Part shown: positions 63,660-64,000 of the stretch, piece by piece
Numbering within the stretch: the stretch's first letter is position 1
How the letters are laid out: the number at the start of each line of letters is the position of its first letter
Assembly: GCA_963575745.1 (NCBI GenBank)
Contig: CAUYUJ010019904.1
Coordinates: 265,001 to 329,000 of the forward strand
Reading direction: 5' to 3'
Source: Prorocentrum cordatum
Lineage: Eukaryota > Sar > Dinophyceae > Prorocentrales > Prorocentraceae
Length of the DNA: 64,000 nt
The notes under the pieces: model-generated
What the model was told of the DNA's origin: nothing
Seen by the model: only the letters and a program-made list of their open reading frames with translations
Database searches by the model: none
Translations under genes and position numbers: made by a program

Positions 63660-64000
63660 GAGAGCCCGCTCTGTTCTCAACCCCCCTTCTTCCCCTTCGG
63701 GGAGGGGTTTACCCCTCCCCCTACCCCCTCCCCCTGGGCCTGGAGAGGTCCCACCGCGGGTGGTCAGGAGAGTCCTTTTCGACTCCTGGGAGGGCTAAAA
63801 AACGACACCCCTCACGAGGATTCTGGCCCCGACGGGGGGAGGAAGAAAAAAACCTCTCCTCTTCTTCGAAGCCAAAATCATTGATTTTACTACGGTTTTG
63901 GCCCCATTTTGGCCTTCTGAGGGGGCAGCGCTCATTAAAGCTCCCCTCTTCCTTCAAGGCAAAATCATTGATTTTACGAAGGTTTTGGCCTCATGTTGCC
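63660..64000. repeat. C/G-run palindrome and a tandem repeat of about 76 bp at the window edge
   Basis: CCCCTTCGGGGAGGGGTTTACCCC near 63696 is hairpin-prone. CAAAATCATTGATTTTAC with GTTTTGGCC occurs at about 63885 and again at about 63960, a direct repeat that runs toward the end of the window. Confidence 0.7.

Overview
The window looks like a stretch of a large, repeat-filled dinoflagellate nuclear genome; I cannot name the species. Four things support this. (1) A copy of the dinoflagellate spliced leader (DinoSL) lies on the minus strand at 44808-44828, and a 20/22 degenerate copy lies on the plus strand at 33512-33533. (2) The retroelements are of dinoflagellate type: a GEASHPGP linker, C2H2 motifs, RNase H tails and high-GC copia polyproteins. 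(3) No bacterial operon or ribosome-binding-site structure is visible. (4) There are kilobases of trinucleotide repeats and satellites. A run of exactly 100 N at 2602-2701 is an assembly gap.

Layout. 1-2601: CTC repeats and a higher-order satellite. 3249-9481 (minus): five abutting reading frames of unknown function, the best candidate for an undescribed gene or element. 10.3-15.7 kb: CCCAAGA-type repeat arrays, C-run/G-run palindromes and a 1.9 kb satellite. 15830-21521 (plus): a non-LTR retrotransposon (LINE A) with zinc finger, reverse transcriptase, Cys/His motif and a possible restriction-like endonuclease; a 743-bp element with a 6-bp target-site duplication splits it. 21.7-29.8 kb: LINE fragments (reverse transcriptase start, RNase H end) among tandem and trinucleotide repeats. 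30117-32824 (minus): a decayed LINE (D) with YVDD intact. 32.8-36.5 kb: microsatellites, the degenerate DinoSL, and two head-bearing CCCAAGA elements inserted in another dispersed repeat whose uninterrupted counterpart is at 56.98-57.66 kb. 36.5-39.7 kb: no supportable gene. 40224-44828 (minus): LINE B, whose 5' end is the DinoSL directly joined to an ATG, flanked by copies of one dispersed repeat. 45-50 kb: CA repeats and unassigned sequence. 50328-56112 (plus): a decayed Ty1/copia element with gag region, integrase, reverse transcriptase, RNase H and an extra membrane-anchored ORF. 56-64 kb: dispersed repeats and a minus-strand copia gag fragment joined to an unusual two-membrane-segment N-terminus.

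Nearly every coding region is a mobile-element product, and most are broken by stops or frameshifts. No intact housekeeping gene, rRNA, tRNA or CRISPR array was found. The 3.2-9.5 kb block is the one substantial coding region that I could not assign to a retroelement class.
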